64,000 nucleotides of DNA, taken from the NCBI RefSeq assembly GCF_950023065.1, contig NC_088678.1:39298580-39362579 (forward strand). Direction: 5' to 3'. This DNA comes from Planococcus citri (taxonomy: Eukaryota > Arthropoda > Insecta > Hemiptera > Pseudococcidae). Position numbers and translations under genes: made by a program. This document shows positions 47,530-60,085 of the stretch, piece after piece. How positions within the stretch are numbered: the stretch's first letter is position 1; each line of letters opens with the position of its first letter. The notes beneath the pieces are model-generated. The model saw only the letters and a list, made by a program, of their open reading frames with translations, made no database searches and was not told the DNA's origin.

Positions 47530-48767
47530 GGGTCATTCCATGCCAAATCGGCGGATTTTTGCACGAGGGGTCTTCGATTTTTTTCAAAATCAGATCATTT
47601 GTAGAGGTCATCAAACGATGACGAATGACGCAAACCGGACATTTTTTCGATTTTTTTTGACGGAGCCGTGGCGCTTCAAAGTTTTCCAAAATGGCCGAAA
47701 ATGGAAAATTTCAGTTGCAAATTGCTCCGGTTGTACGTGGTATAGAATTTTGAACTTTTTTTCAAATTGTAGTACTTTGAGAGGGTAATCGACGAGTGAT
47801 GTCAAAATCAGTGTTGCCACTTTCAAAAACCTAAAAAAATCGATTTTAAAACTTATAATTTAAATATAACCACGATCTCGGCGAGTAAAAATTCTGAAAA
47901 AATTCTCAGTTTTAGTCCCTTTTATGTAGAATAACATATCAAAAAATTAGACTGGCATCTTTTTTCATTTTCGAGAAAAAAAAATTACAAGTTTTACAAT
48001 TGCTGCAAAAGTACCATCCGAAACCTAAAAAATGAAAATTTTTGCATTTTTGAAATATTTTACCAATGTGTAGACGATAATGTGAAAAAAATCCCCCTCC
48101 CCCCAATTTGTCGACAAATTGACGAAAAATGCATTAATTTCACTCTTGAAATAAAAATTTATAGCACGAAAAATGTCAATTCGTTGACAAATGGGGGGAG
48201 GGGGATTTTTTTCACATTATCGTCTACACATTGGTAAAATATTTCAAAAATGCAAAAATTTTCATTTTTTAGGTTTCGGATGGTACTTTTGCAGCAATTG
48301 TAAAACTTGTAATTTTTTTTTCTCGAAAATGAAAAAAGATGCCAGTCTAATTTTTTGATATGTTATTCTACATAAAAGGGACTAAAACTGAGAATTTTTT
48401 CAGAATTTTTACTCGCCGAGATCGTGGTTATATTTAAATTATAAGTTTTAAAATCGATTTTTTTAGGTTTTTGAAAGTGGCAACACTGATTTTGACATCA
48501 CTCGTCGATTACCCTCTCAAAGTACTACAATTTGAAAAAAAGTTCAAAATTCTATACCACGTACAACCGGAGCAATTTGCAACTGAAATTTTCCATTTTC
48601 GGCCATTTTGGAGAACTTTGAAGCGCCACAGCTCCGTCAAAAAAAATCGAAAAAATGTCCGGTTTGCGTCATTCGTCATCGTTTGATGACCTCTACAAAT
48701 GATCTGATTTTGAAAAAATTCGAAGACCCCTCGTGCAAAAATCCGCCGATTTGGCATGGAATGACCC
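47530..48767. mobile_element. 1.24-kb foldback element with long inverted arms
   Basis: Starts GGGTCATTCCATGCCAAATC and ends with its inverse, flanked by ATT on both sides (47527-47529 and 48768-48770). The arms are about 600 bp each and meet near 48150 at two G/C runs. Identical words in both orientations include GACCCCTCGTGCAAAAATCC and its inverse. Each arm holds the same 71-codon open frame (47826-47611 minus, 48471-48686 plus), which resembles nothing I know and is probably non-coding. Possible 3-bp target duplication ATT. Confidence 0.82.
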
Positions 48768-48770
48768 ATT

Positions 48771-51700
48771 CTGATTTGATTTTTTTTTTTACCTTTTTTG
48801 AACCATTCAACGGCATACGAATTTTTAGCATATTTTTTCATTCTTTTCAGAAAGTCCATTGAGAAGAAATAAGTATTTCAAAAGAATTCAAAAATATAAC
48901 GTGGTTTATCGTTCACAATTTTTTCGGAGGCAGTTGACTCCAATGCAAATTTTAGTTTAATTTCTGTGTTTTATTTATTCTGGGTTCCTCACAACATCAG
49001 ATTCAAGTCAAAATTTGAAACTATAGTCCACTTATTCATCTACGAAAATCTTGCTTAGCTGCAGTGTAAGCTTTGGATCTCGTTTTTTAGCAGTGCGGAT
49101 GATTTTTAAAAACTGTTGAACAGTAAAAGCATTTCAAATTATGTAAGTACCAAAAAACTGATGAAATTCCAACAAAATTTGCAAAACTTGGCAACAATTG
49201 CATAAATAATGAAGTTACAAGCAACTATTGAAATGATAAAAATTAAAAAAAATATTAAGATCGTTAAAAATCACAAAAAAACTCATGAAATTTGAAATTT
49301 CATCAAAATTTGACAAAATGTACAAAAATTTTATAAAACGTCGTTAAAACATGTTAAAATCGCATAAACATACTCAGAAATCATTTTTTTCAAAATTACT
49401 CAAAGATGAAATTTCAGGGAAATTTCAACTTACAAAATTTTAAGAAAATTGCATGAAACGTCAATCAATTAAAAATGTCAGGAAAACACTAAAAATGTAC
49501 TTACGTGTTCAGATTTCATTTTTCTGTTTTCAAAAAAAAAAGTTGCAAAAAAGAAGTCAAGTACAAAATTTCAAGTAAAATCATCACTCAATGAGTCAAC
49601 ATTGGAGTGATTCGCTATTCGAAATAATAGCTCGAATTTTTAATTTTAAAAACCATTTTTTTTTTGCATTTTTCACACCAGAAGAACTTTGATTTTCAAT
49701 GTAAAAAACTGAGTTTCTTTTTAATCGTCCTTTGCTTTAAAGACCCACACAGTTCTCATCTTCTACGAGACGAAAGGGTCTGGATTTTTTAATGGATCAG
49801 TACTTACTCAAAGTTGACTTCTTCCTTAAAATTGGTCAAAATCTTGATTCTTGGAAAAATTTTGAAAATTAAAAATTAGCCATTTTTGACGATTATGCTT
49901 TTAGAAAAAATCTACATATTTACTCAGTAAAAATGATCTAAGTTAGTCCTTAAACTGAATCAACTCTCCCGAACCAAATATCATCACTTTGAGCCATTCT
50001 GAAACCTCCACCGCGATTTCCAATTTCTCCAGAATTTTTGAATTTCTCTAAAACGAGCGAAAATTGATTTAGGCAGGTAAGAATTGAGTATGGCTTATTC
50101 TCAACCCGTTTTACGAGTTTGCCTACATTTGAGGCGATTTGCAGGAGGACACTTTGAGTTTTTTTTCCATAAGCATTAAATTGTTTATCAGGAAAAGATT
50201 TTTAAAAATCAAACATATTCTATTGGCTAGAATACTTTGAGATGTCCACATATGGTTGTATTTTGTATAAAACTACCCCCCCCCACCCGAACTTCACCAT
50301 TCTAAACGACTATGAAGCCTCCAGAGCAATTTTCGATTTTTCAACATTTTTTAAATTTCTCCAGAAAGCGTGAAAATTGATTTGAGCAGCTCAATATCGA
50401 ATAATTATAGTTCATTTTTGACCTCTCTTAAGAGTTTATCCACCTTTATTTGATTGGTACATTCAAGTACTGATCTAAGTATATAAAAAAAATCAAACGA
50501 TCAAAAGAATTCTCAAAACAGTGAAATTCAGATTTGAAATTCGCCAAAAATTGAAAAATCAATTTGAGCAGCTGAAATGATAGTTATAGGAGAGGGGGGA
50601 AATGTTCAGACTACGTTCTTCCCAAATATTGCGGTTCCTTTCGTATCGGAGAGGAAAACCTCGAGATGATCACTAATAAGTTTTGGAATTTCTTCACCTA
50701 AAAAATTATTTTGAAAAAGCAAAAAACAAGGCAAACACACAAACTTATTTAAAATTAAAAATAATGTTACGTTCAAGAAATCCAGCCATTACACCATAAT
50801 TACTGTATTGACATTATCGAACTAGTTCGCTGTCTGATGTTAATAAGCAAACATCACACGGATAATTTTGTCCAACTTGAGCCTCGACCTTCTTCCCGTT
50901 ACTCATCGCGTAGATGTTAATTTATAGGTAAAATGATTTCGGTCAGCGTTCACCAGTTCACCGCTTGCCACGACACCCGGGTCAAGAATGGGCTAAATCT
51001 CAAGTAAAAGAACAATACGATGAACACTTGTCGATATGGTAATCAGTTCAAGTATCTTGGACAACCCTTCTCCATCTGCAACATACTCGTATACCTAGGT
51101 AGAGGTACAGAGAAGAGAGTAGAGGTTATAAAGTGAAGAAAAAAAATCAATCGATATAAATCTCTAATATGATTCCTGAAAGTCATCCGATATTAATGGA
51201 CATATTTGAAATTCCAATAGAACTTCCATAAAAGAACACCTTGCGCGATGGCTGGTGTATTTTCAAGCAAACTTTTCACTACATGTTTTCTTCCGCGTCA
51301 GGGTGAGGAAGAGGAAGAGGAAGAGGAAGAGGAGAGGATTAAAAAGTAACAACGTATAGCAACAATGTCAGTAAAATTATAAGCAATCGGCATGATGTAA
51401 AAACGAGAACATCGAGACGAGTGCAATATACTTTATGGTAGCGGTATCGGTGTCGTATACCAGTTTGTATACAAATATTACTCGGCACAAAACTGGGCCA
51501 TCGTGTACCTTCACTTGTTCCCACACATGTTAAGTACCTGTTTTGTTAACAATTATACTGCGCGCGGAACCGATCGCGATACAGCTCGCGCATCATTCCT
51601 TCTCTCCAATTGGTTTTATTAACGAAAAAAAAAAAAAAAAAAAAAAAAAAATACGATTAAAAATACCTTCGGATTTACCTATCATTTCCATATACATACG

Positions 51701-54300
51701 AGAATAGGAAATCTACGTCTATGGGATTCATCTTGCGTAATATTATCATCGAGTCCCCCTCTAGATAATATTGATGCATATGATCAATATTATAAAAATC
51801 AATACACTTGTACACCAAACTACACAACACGTTACGATGGCAAATGATTTTCACTCGTTAAACATTAATTATCTGTGGAAAGCAGACGAAGAAGAGACGT
51901 TAATTGGCGTATCTTATTTGAATAGGTTGTGGCGCGCCGCCATGCCATACCAATGTTGAGGAAGTTTTCACAGGTATGCGATATTTTTCACCATTCCAAG
52001 CCGAACCCACCAATACGATTTTTTCATCATACTCGTATCTTCGACGAATTATCAAAACTCTATCGCGACAAGCGAAGTAATCAGATGACAGTCTCGCGAC
52101 GTCAAATCGAAAACCTCAGGGGGTCTTGAAGACTTCATAAGTGAAACCTTTTTTTTTTTAATCACCCCTCCTAAAGGAGAAAAATTGCATATACGTGATA
52201 GGGAATTTATCTCGATCGTGATTTTTTCACGTTGAATATTTCCTGGTACCTACTCGAAGAGTTCGACGTGCGAATGTGCCGGAATTAGTATATGGTAATT
52301 TTTCTTCCGATAGCCACGCTAAAACGGAATAATTGCCGTGAAGTCATCGAGTAAAGTACCAATATATAGGTAGAGGTACACACTACACAGGTACATGCCT
52401 CGCAGCTGCGGCCCACGGTGCAGCGTTTAGTATCTCATTAATAATACCATCATGTCCTACATTACGAGTTCTCTAATTTTATATATTTTTTATCTCGCGA
52501 AGAAAGGTGTAAAATTTTCGAAACATACTACGAGTACCGATAAAATAACAAATTGAAATTTATTGTTCACGAAGATCGGCCATGGAATGATTGTATGTAC
52601 TTCATTATTAGGATTGAAAAAAATTTGGACATAGGAGATGCAGAATTTCAAACAATACGATGCTCGCATCTGTTCATCTATAGAAATCAGGTAGAAGTTT
52701 TGAGGTCAATTTGCATTTTCCCACCAAATTTGGGGGTGGGGGTGACTTCAATAATGGTCAAATTGGCTCAAATGAATGTGAATAAATTTCAAACTAACAG
52801 CCCTTGCCTATTCTTCATGGCTAGTACATACATAGGTAGGTATCCGCAAATTTGAAATTACCAAAAAAAAAGAAATTTTATCTTTTTTTAATTTAAAAAA
52901 AAAATCAGATAATAAAACCACCGTACAGCTTTAGAAAAATAAAATAAGTTTTTTAGCTAGATGCACGAGTTTTTTTTAAGCATAACAAGTCAAAAAATTC
53001 ACATTTCTAGAGAAAAAATGGAATGAAATTCCCACTGGAAAATTATTTTCAAGGTCATTCAAAATTTCAGTAAGTAAAAGAGTTTGAAAAATGCTGATTT
53101 CTGAGTTAAGATTAAAAAAGAAAAAAGTTTTAAAAAGTAATCAAAAAAGTTGTAAGATGTGAGCATAATATTTTAATGTAGAAAACAATCGTCACTAGAA
53201 AAACCAGAACATTTTGAGTGAAAATGTAAAAAAAAAAAAAAAAATTACGAAAAAATAAAAACCTAATAATGAAACTCAGCTGAGACTTTGACACTTTTAG
53301 AAAAAAATCAGAAAATTTTGGCAATTGCTCATCAAACAAATGGTATTTTCCCAAATTTTTGTCAGGAAAGTAAGACTATTTCGCAAATTTTTGACAGCTT
53401 TTGACATAAAAGTGAGAATTTCTAGAAATTTTTGGAAAAATGCGATTTGAAAATAACTATCAGCAGAAAGAAAAGCTTTTTTGGAAATTATTGGCAGGAA
53501 AATAATAACTTTGTAGCAATTTTAGGCAAACTTTTTTTTAATTTTTAGACAAAAATCTGAATTTTTTAGCAAAATATAAAGCAAGAATTTTCGTAAATTT
53601 TTCATTTGGAATATACCTACTTACTTACTAGCATAAAATAGGTACTTTTTTGCAGTTTTTGTCGAAAAACATTTTTTTTGCAACTTTCTCGTAAAACAAT
53701 GACTTTTTGAAAAAGTAAGCAAAAAATAAGGCTTCGACAATTTTATGAAAAATGGAGGGCTTTTTGGCAATTTTTGGTTTCAAATAGAGACTTTGAGCAA
53801 TTTTTGGAAAAAAAACTGGGATAGGAATTTTCTGCAAATAAACAACAATTTTTAGCAATTTTTGGCTAGAAACAACACTATTTTAAAATTTTGACAAAAG
53901 CCGAACTTTTTTGGAATTTTGGCGGGAAGCATAACGTTGAAAAGGCAGTGTAACCAGCTAGAAAATGATAAAAAAGCGAATACTTAGACCATCGACCACT
54001 TTTAAAGCAAAGTCAAGATTTGGAAAAATTAAATTTTTGAAATTTTTCAAGTAACTCGAGTGAACAACATTTTGAAAAAGTAACCGAATACAAGTCCTGC
54101 AAAAAAGTTGAAAAAAAGGACTGAAAAATTAAAAGTTCAATTTTCCAGCTAGGAATTTCAATTCATTCAACTTTTACATCATGTTTCATCTTTCCTTCAT
54201 TTTTTGGGAAAAATATACCACGAGAACACGAGCTAAGGAAAGCAAAAATCATCACTCTTCCTTCTTCACTCCGGTGTTTGACTGAAACTTTGCTGAATTT
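48771..54300. other. Intergenic, repeats and a mixed-composition stretch
   Basis: 48.8-50.7 kb is AT-rich with copies of the dispersed CTCGAGTGT repeat near 50070 and 50370. 50.75-52.6 kb is a mixed-composition stretch with a (GAGGAA)n run at 51303-51337 and 27 A's at 51625-51651. 53.3-53.9 kb is a degenerate array. No gene recognised. Confidence 0.5.
53270..53940 (+). repeat. Degenerate short tandem-like array
   Basis: A core like TTTTTGGCAATTTTTGG recurs about every 40-60 bp, with variable AAA/GAC-rich spacers, across roughly 650 bp. Units are poorly conserved and boundaries are vague. Confidence 0.4.
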
Positions 54301-54309
54301 ATCTTTTTT

Positions 54310-54404
54310 TATGTAGATAACTGTGCCAAATGTAATGATGAGGTGTCCCTAGCCATAGTAGCTGTATATGGCACCCAATAAAATAAATAAATAAATAAAT
54401 AAAA
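54310..54404 (+). mobile_element. Probable 3' end of a non-LTR retrotransposon
   Basis: A short 3'-UTR-like segment (GGTGTCCCTAGCCATAGTAG, TATGGCACC) ends in AATAAA and an (AATA)n tail at 54378-54404. GGTGTC and GGCACC can pair as a terminal stem. This architecture is usual for LINE 3' ends. No coding part remains, so the family cannot be named. Confidence 0.45.
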
Positions 54405-57028
54405 TCATATCCAACTTCTCCAAATTTGAGACGTTCAATATTTAAAAATTTATTTTTATAATTCAACATCTTATTCTCCTAAAAAAAAAAAATGTAGGTA
54501 GGTATATTATTTTTATGGTTCTTATTTTTATGCAATACTCTTAAAAAACATGGACAAAGCTTTTGAAAAAATGAGAAATTTTATTGAAAATCGTGCCTCA
54601 TACTCGTATTTTAATCCTTCTTTTGTCTGAAAAATAATACGAAATCAACGAGATTCAATTATTTTTTTCATTTTACAAAAACTGACACTGAAAGTTGCAC
54701 CACGAAAGAGTAAAACAAAGTTACTGTTTTCATCAATCCAGGTTTTTCCACAAAACCAAGTTTTGGTTGAAAATTTTCTCGCATTTTTCATCGTTTTGTA
54801 AAAGTTGATTTTCTGGGGGAACTAAGCATCCTAGAAAAAACTGAAGACGATAGATATAGGTACATTTGGATCTCTGTGATCCAATCCAACCAACGACTCG
54901 AGAGTAAAGTTTCTCATCGCGAGAAACACCGCAGAGACTACGAAGACTCCGAGAGTTATCCGCTTCGTATACGGTGGTTGGATCTCGATCGGGACCCATT
55001 GCGTACTAAAACAGTTTTTTTATTTTCATCTATGCATTATGGCGGATTGGATTTTCATTATTTGCCGACAAATGCCCGGGGTCAGGTCGTCGAGGAGTCA
55101 GAGGAGAATATCCTGTGCGGGAAATTATTTCCATTTTAACTAATTCAACGATATCAAATCGATTTGTTCCGACGAATTACATTCAATTCCTCTATTCCAT
55201 ATTGCAACTCTATGCAAAAATTTTCACTTACTTTCTCTTTCAAATGCGCGCCAATACAGTAGAAATGTGTAGAGTACTGTAACTCTTGTGGTGTGGTGTT
55301 TTTTTTTTCGTGTATATATATACGGGCACGTATTTGTATTTATTGTTCAATCAAAATATTATCATATTTTATTATATCATTAATCAAACAAAAAAACAAA
55401 CACACCGACGAATTTTCCTAAAAATGACTTTCTTTTCGATTTCATCTTTATATTTGGTTGTGCACCGCATCGTCGTCGACGAAGATGCACATGACGAGAG
55501 GCAGCCACAACAACATTGGTATATATCATCTTTCGATCAACAGATGACAATATTATACTAATTTTTATTATATCGTCGCAACGTTTCGCGCGTTTAGAAA
55601 CCGCAATATTGAGCTGAGAGTAATTAACGTGACAACTGTCGCGAAAATTCGACGATGCGGATTGTCTCTGCGACGAGGTTCAAATCGTTTTGAAGTCGAA
55701 GTCGGATCTGTATTAATACCGACGGAATGGTATCGAGAGGTAGGCGCACGCTTCTGGTATGGTCTTTCAGAAAGACACAAGAGTCATCAACACTCAACAG
55801 CAACAGTGGCTCGACAAATATTTAGGTCTAACATATTGTTCTTGGGATAAATGTGCGGTAAGGCGCCTATGGTCGTCACCCAGAGGAGAAACTTTTGCTT
55901 TCTTTAATAATGATTTTTTTTTAAACCGCTCTCATTACGGTCACCTGAAGCATTGCATAGGGAATGACAAAAATATTTAATCACTTTTAATTGTCAACGT
56001 TGTCGCTTGACGAAAGAATGCAAACGTTCGTTCGACGGACTCGCAAATCGCATTACAGTAGGGTATAGGTAACCTGGTCCCAGCTGGTCGTAAAGGCGAT
56101 CGCCAAAACCCATATTCGGTGGCAATACAGCAATAGCCATGGCCGGCCGGCACATACTTGAGCATAGTAGAAAATTCAATCCATGTCTCGCGTCTACTTT
56201 CATTCGACAATGGGTCAATGCGATTAATACGTGAACGTCGAATAACTATACGAGTACCTACGTCTGTGTCTCTCTATCTCTTTCTTCGGCGTGAAAAGAA
56301 TCTTCTAATAAAATTCTTCGACGAAAAAATAATATAATAACGTTTAAAACGTACGAGAAATTAAAATCTTTCAACGGGTTAAAAAAAAACGTGCTAGTTA
56401 TGGCGTGACGAGTTAGCTCCCTTCGGATTACTACATACACATAGACACAGGAGTACTGCGAGAGATGCAGAGATGGTGAAAAAAACCTAGAATTATAATT
56501 ATTATTTCGATATCCACGTTTGAATTCAGGTCGTCCGCGTCAAATAAGAGGATTACAGTGGCCAGCTTCCATTAGACGGATAATTACTACCGTTTTATGG
56601 TCCCGTAGTACAAAATAGTCTTACAAAGTTTCTAGGAAAAGGTCATATAGCTACTGCAGAATACCTATGAACAATTCGTACCAGTCGTAAATCAAAAATG
56701 TTATTGATACGAGTTTTCTGGTGTGTAAGAAGTTCACTTTCGTATCCATTTCAATAGGTAGGTACATTGATGGGTCATGGTTTCGAGAGATGCTGCCAGT
56801 GATTATCTGCATGAATTGGATATCGAGTATCGGTTTCATTTTTTTGGTCAAGATACTGAGGAAATTTTCAAACGAGCACTCGCATTTTTTAAATAATGAT
56901 TTTTTGTCTGATTTGGATAGTTGAAGTTTCATCTATGGACTGGAATACGATTTTAGCAATTGATGGGTTTTCAGATTCATGTCCTAACGCACTGTACAAA
57001 ATACCGGCAATATTGAAAAAAGGTCTTT

Positions 57029-57060
<32 letters not shown>

Positions 57061-58179
57061 ACTGAAATAATTCTGATAGAATTCAAGTAGGTACTTAATG
57101 ACTTGAGTCAAGACTCAAGATTGGTCAGACACAGAAATCGCCAAAATTTCACTCACGGTGGTGACCATAGCCAAAATGGACCCGAAGCAGATGTCGTTTT
57201 TGGCTTCTCCATACTTACATATAAAAAAATCAACTTGTGGGAAAATATGTCATTAAAAGTTGATATAGTGTAATTTAGCATAACTACAAATATGGTAGGA
57301 GACGATGATGACTTCGCTGGGGGTGAAGATTAGAATTATTCCATAGGCGGGAATAATTGCCTAATACCTAGATAGCTCAGAAGGGGTGTAGTTCAACTAA
57401 CTCACTATACACATTAATTTACATGATAGGTACATAATACATAAAACTCAAATTTACTTATTATGTATATTTACACTATTTACAAAACGTCATTAACATA
57501 CATTGTTATACATATTTTTCAATATAGTATGCAAATGAATAAACTAACCATTCCATGATAGGTAGATCAGCAGAAAGATGGCAATAAACTAGTATTGATA
57601 CTTCATCCTCCTACTCTAAGGTAGGTAGGATAAGAAAATTAGGTACAAGTAAATATACCCTTACAACAAATGTCGACGTTGACATTTGCATAAACAACGT
57701 TTTTTTTCAACATAATGATGGAAAAGTGAACAATTAGTTATTTAGGTAGTAGGAATCTTCTGCCCATAAAGAAGTCGGGTTAATGAAAATTTCGGAAATT
57801 TTTTCATTATTTCTGATACCTCGACATACCATCTTGACATATTATAGATGTTAATTTTGATGCTTGAAATTTGCATCTACAACTATGTCAACCAATTTTT
57901 CAGAATTGAAATTTCTGTTCTAGTGTTTAAAAGTTTGGTAAACATTTGAAAATATTATCTTGTTTAAAGAGGAAAACAAATTTTTAATAGCATTGATAAA
58001 AATATTCACTTTTCCCTAATTTGGAGTTGTCGATGTCATGTTGATGTGAAAGTTAATTGTCCAAAAATACTTACATCAACACCAACATTGACCAAATTTT
58101 CAAAGATTTCTCAAATTTTGGAAAATTATGTTAATATTGTGGATGTAATTGTTGATGTCAAATTTCACATCAACATTAA
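54405..58179. other. Intergenic, no gene recognised
   Basis: 54.85-56.9 kb has mixed composition. A 60-75 codon minus-strand frame at 55994-56218 has balanced codon use but no recognisable domain. A run of 30 A's lies at 57030-57059. 57.7-58.2 kb is rich in dyads built from TTGATGT and ACATCAA words. Confidence 0.45.
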
Positions 58180-58187
58180 CATCGACA

Positions 58188-58578
58188 CAGCGGTGGCAGC
58201 CTAGATTTCGCCTGGGTGTAGCGAAACAGGGGTTGGTTGAAAGAAAAAAGTGTAGATTTTTTCTGGGTGTAGCAACAATTTTTGAGGTTCTTAAACTGAT
58301 TGAAAAAGAACAAAAAAGAGAGATTTTTCACTGTTTATTAACTTTTACCACAAAAATTGAGTCTGTGTACCCAGATAGCCAACTAGCGAAAAACGAACAA
58401 AACGAATACCTAGTTATTGCTGAAAACTTGAGTTATAACAATGTAAAATTTGAGAATAATTTTTTTATGGGTGTAACGATTTTTTTCTGAGTGTAGCAAA
58501 CTGTTTTTCTGGGTGTAGCGAACTGCTTTCTGGGTGTAGCAGCTCGCTGCACTCGCTATACAAAGGCTGCCACCGCTG
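58188..58578. mobile_element. hAT-type MITE, 391 bp
   Basis: Perfect 15-bp terminal inverted repeats CAGCGGTGGCAGCCT, flanked by an exact 8-bp target duplication CATCGACA (58180-58187 and 58579-58586). An 8-bp duplication and CAG-type ends are hallmarks of hAT elements. The interior has six same-orientation copies of CTGGGTGTAGC or close variants (about 58212, 58263, 58467, 58487, 58509, 58530). No transposase frame. Confidence 0.92.
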
Positions 58579-58938
58579 CATCGACATGTTGTCAACATGA
58601 AAATGTATTATAGTGGAGTCTCAATAACTCAAACTCCATTAACTCAAAAACTCCGGTAACTCAAAGCAAAGTCTGTTTCCCTTCAACTCCCCATAAGACT
58701 CAATGTAAGATTCACTTCTTCACCTCAAAGTAAAAAGTCCAAAACCTCCAATAACTCGAAGTGAAATTTTTGAAAAATATAGAAAAAACCTCTGTAAGTC
58801 AAACGTTGTCAACGTTTTGCCTCCATAATTCAAATTTCTTGTTGAAAAAACTTGTAAATTCAAATCTCATAGATGCAAACTTCTTTTACAAACATATATC
58901 GGAGTTACTTAAAGTACATTCCTGTCCATAAACATGTA

Positions 58939-59891
58939 GGGGAGAGGGACGATGTTTTGGACAGTTGCTGGTTTGATGAGTTGGTTTGATTTTTTTGACG
59001 GGGTTTTCACTATTATGTGGCAATGTCGTACCACAGCTGATATTTGACAACATTTACTGGATACTAACTCATGTGATAAAAATATTTCAGCTTTTGTTTT
59101 GAAGTGCTGTTTTTGGAAAAAAATTTTGTCTCACATTTTGAGCTCCAGAAAAATAACTGTGAGGAATTTCGTCAAGAGTCCAAGTAAAATGAAATCTCTG
59201 ATTCCTTCTCGTCAATACTTAATCACTAATCACCTTTTCATGAAAAGCTGATACTTTTTTCCCACAGCCAGTTTAAGTAGAAATGGCATAGTGGGGATGT
59301 TTTGGACACTGCGATAAATTTGTGTTAATTTGTTATGTTTGGGTGTAAGAATGCCTCAGATTTATCCGACAAATCCAGGAAAGACTTTTAATGAGTCTGG
59401 AATGATAAAAATGCTACTCAAGAACGATTTGAAGTTGCCTCCTGAAAATATGTCGATTCGAGCAGGCCAGCACTGGCTGAAAAATATGGCATAAAAAAGT
59501 CGACTCTTTAACTTGCCTCACTGATTATTAAAAACAATCCGAGTCAACTGAAATTGTGTGAAATTGTGGACAGATACAATTGGTTTTTAATGGATTAAAA
59601 TTTGGGATTTCCAAAAATAAACATTCAAAAAAAAATCATTTTTCAGCCTGTCCGAAACATCCACCTATGGTGTCCAAAACATCACCCATTTGTCCAACAC
59701 ATCCACCCAAAACGTGTTTTCTTAAAAGTCCAGTGGTTTGTTCAATTTGGAACTTGAAAATTTTTTGAGTAGGTAAAAATGTGCGCGTTGAGATCCTCTT
59801 TCAAATAAGACCAACCCCACCTTTATAGGTGTTTCCTATCGCTCGCAATTTCAAATCAAAGAAAAGTGTCCAGAACACCCTCCCTCTCCCC
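58939..59891. mobile_element. Nested TA-flanked pogo-like element, 953 bp
   Basis: Ends GGGGAGAGGG...TTTTGGACA and the inverse GTCCAGAACACCCTCCCTCTCCCC, flanked by TA at 58937-58938 and 59892-59893. GTCCAAAACATC words recur inside, reversed at the two ends. It contains a decayed pogo-type DNA-binding segment. No DDE domain was recognised. Confidence 0.72.
59351..59512 (+). pseudogene. Decayed pogo-like transposase N-terminus
   Basis: From ATG 59351 the frame reads MPQIYPTNPGKTFNESG and ends its homologous part with ENMSIRA. After a frameshift near 59462 the match resumes as ALAEKYGIKKSTL, the helix-turn-helix signature of pogo/CENP-B-type transposases (SIRxAAxxYGIPKSTL). A stop follows at once. 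The catalytic domain is absent. Confidence 0.7.
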
Positions 59892-60085
59892 TACGTTTCA
59901 CTTAAATACACAGGTACAATACGTGTTTCAACTTCATTCCATGGTAAAAAAAAAAAAACTGCATCTAATTCAAACTTCGCTAACTTGAAATATATCAAAA
60001 ACGAACTTCCATGCCTCGAACTCTGATAACTCGAAGTCAACTCTTTCTCCCTTCAGCTTTGAGTTATCATTGGCGCGAAAATCGC

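Larger units (their letters stand above)
58611..60085. mobile_element. AACTC-rich pogo/Tigger-like MITE split by a nested element
   Basis: The outer parts, 58611-58936 and 59894-60085, are full of TAACTCAAA, TAACTCGAA and inverse TTTGAGTTATC words, as in pogo/Tigger-type ends. The 953-bp element at 58939-59891 sits inside. The terminal repeats are only partly matching, so the outer limits are approximate. Confidence 0.5.

Noticed and set aside
47611..47826. 71-codon frame as a real gene
   Set aside because: It lies in a foldback arm, is duplicated inverted at 48471-48686, and matches no known family.
51625..51651. Run of 27 A's as a retrotransposon tail
   Set aside because: Nothing element-like precedes it; a simple homopolymer is enough.
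55660..55700. tRNA B-box-like GGTTCAAATC
   Set aside because: The flanking bases cannot form a T-arm stem, and no A box or acceptor stem was found upstream.
57030..57059. Run of 30 A's as a processed-pseudogene tail
   Set aside because: No coding-like sequence or polyadenylation signal directly upstream and no flanking duplication seen.
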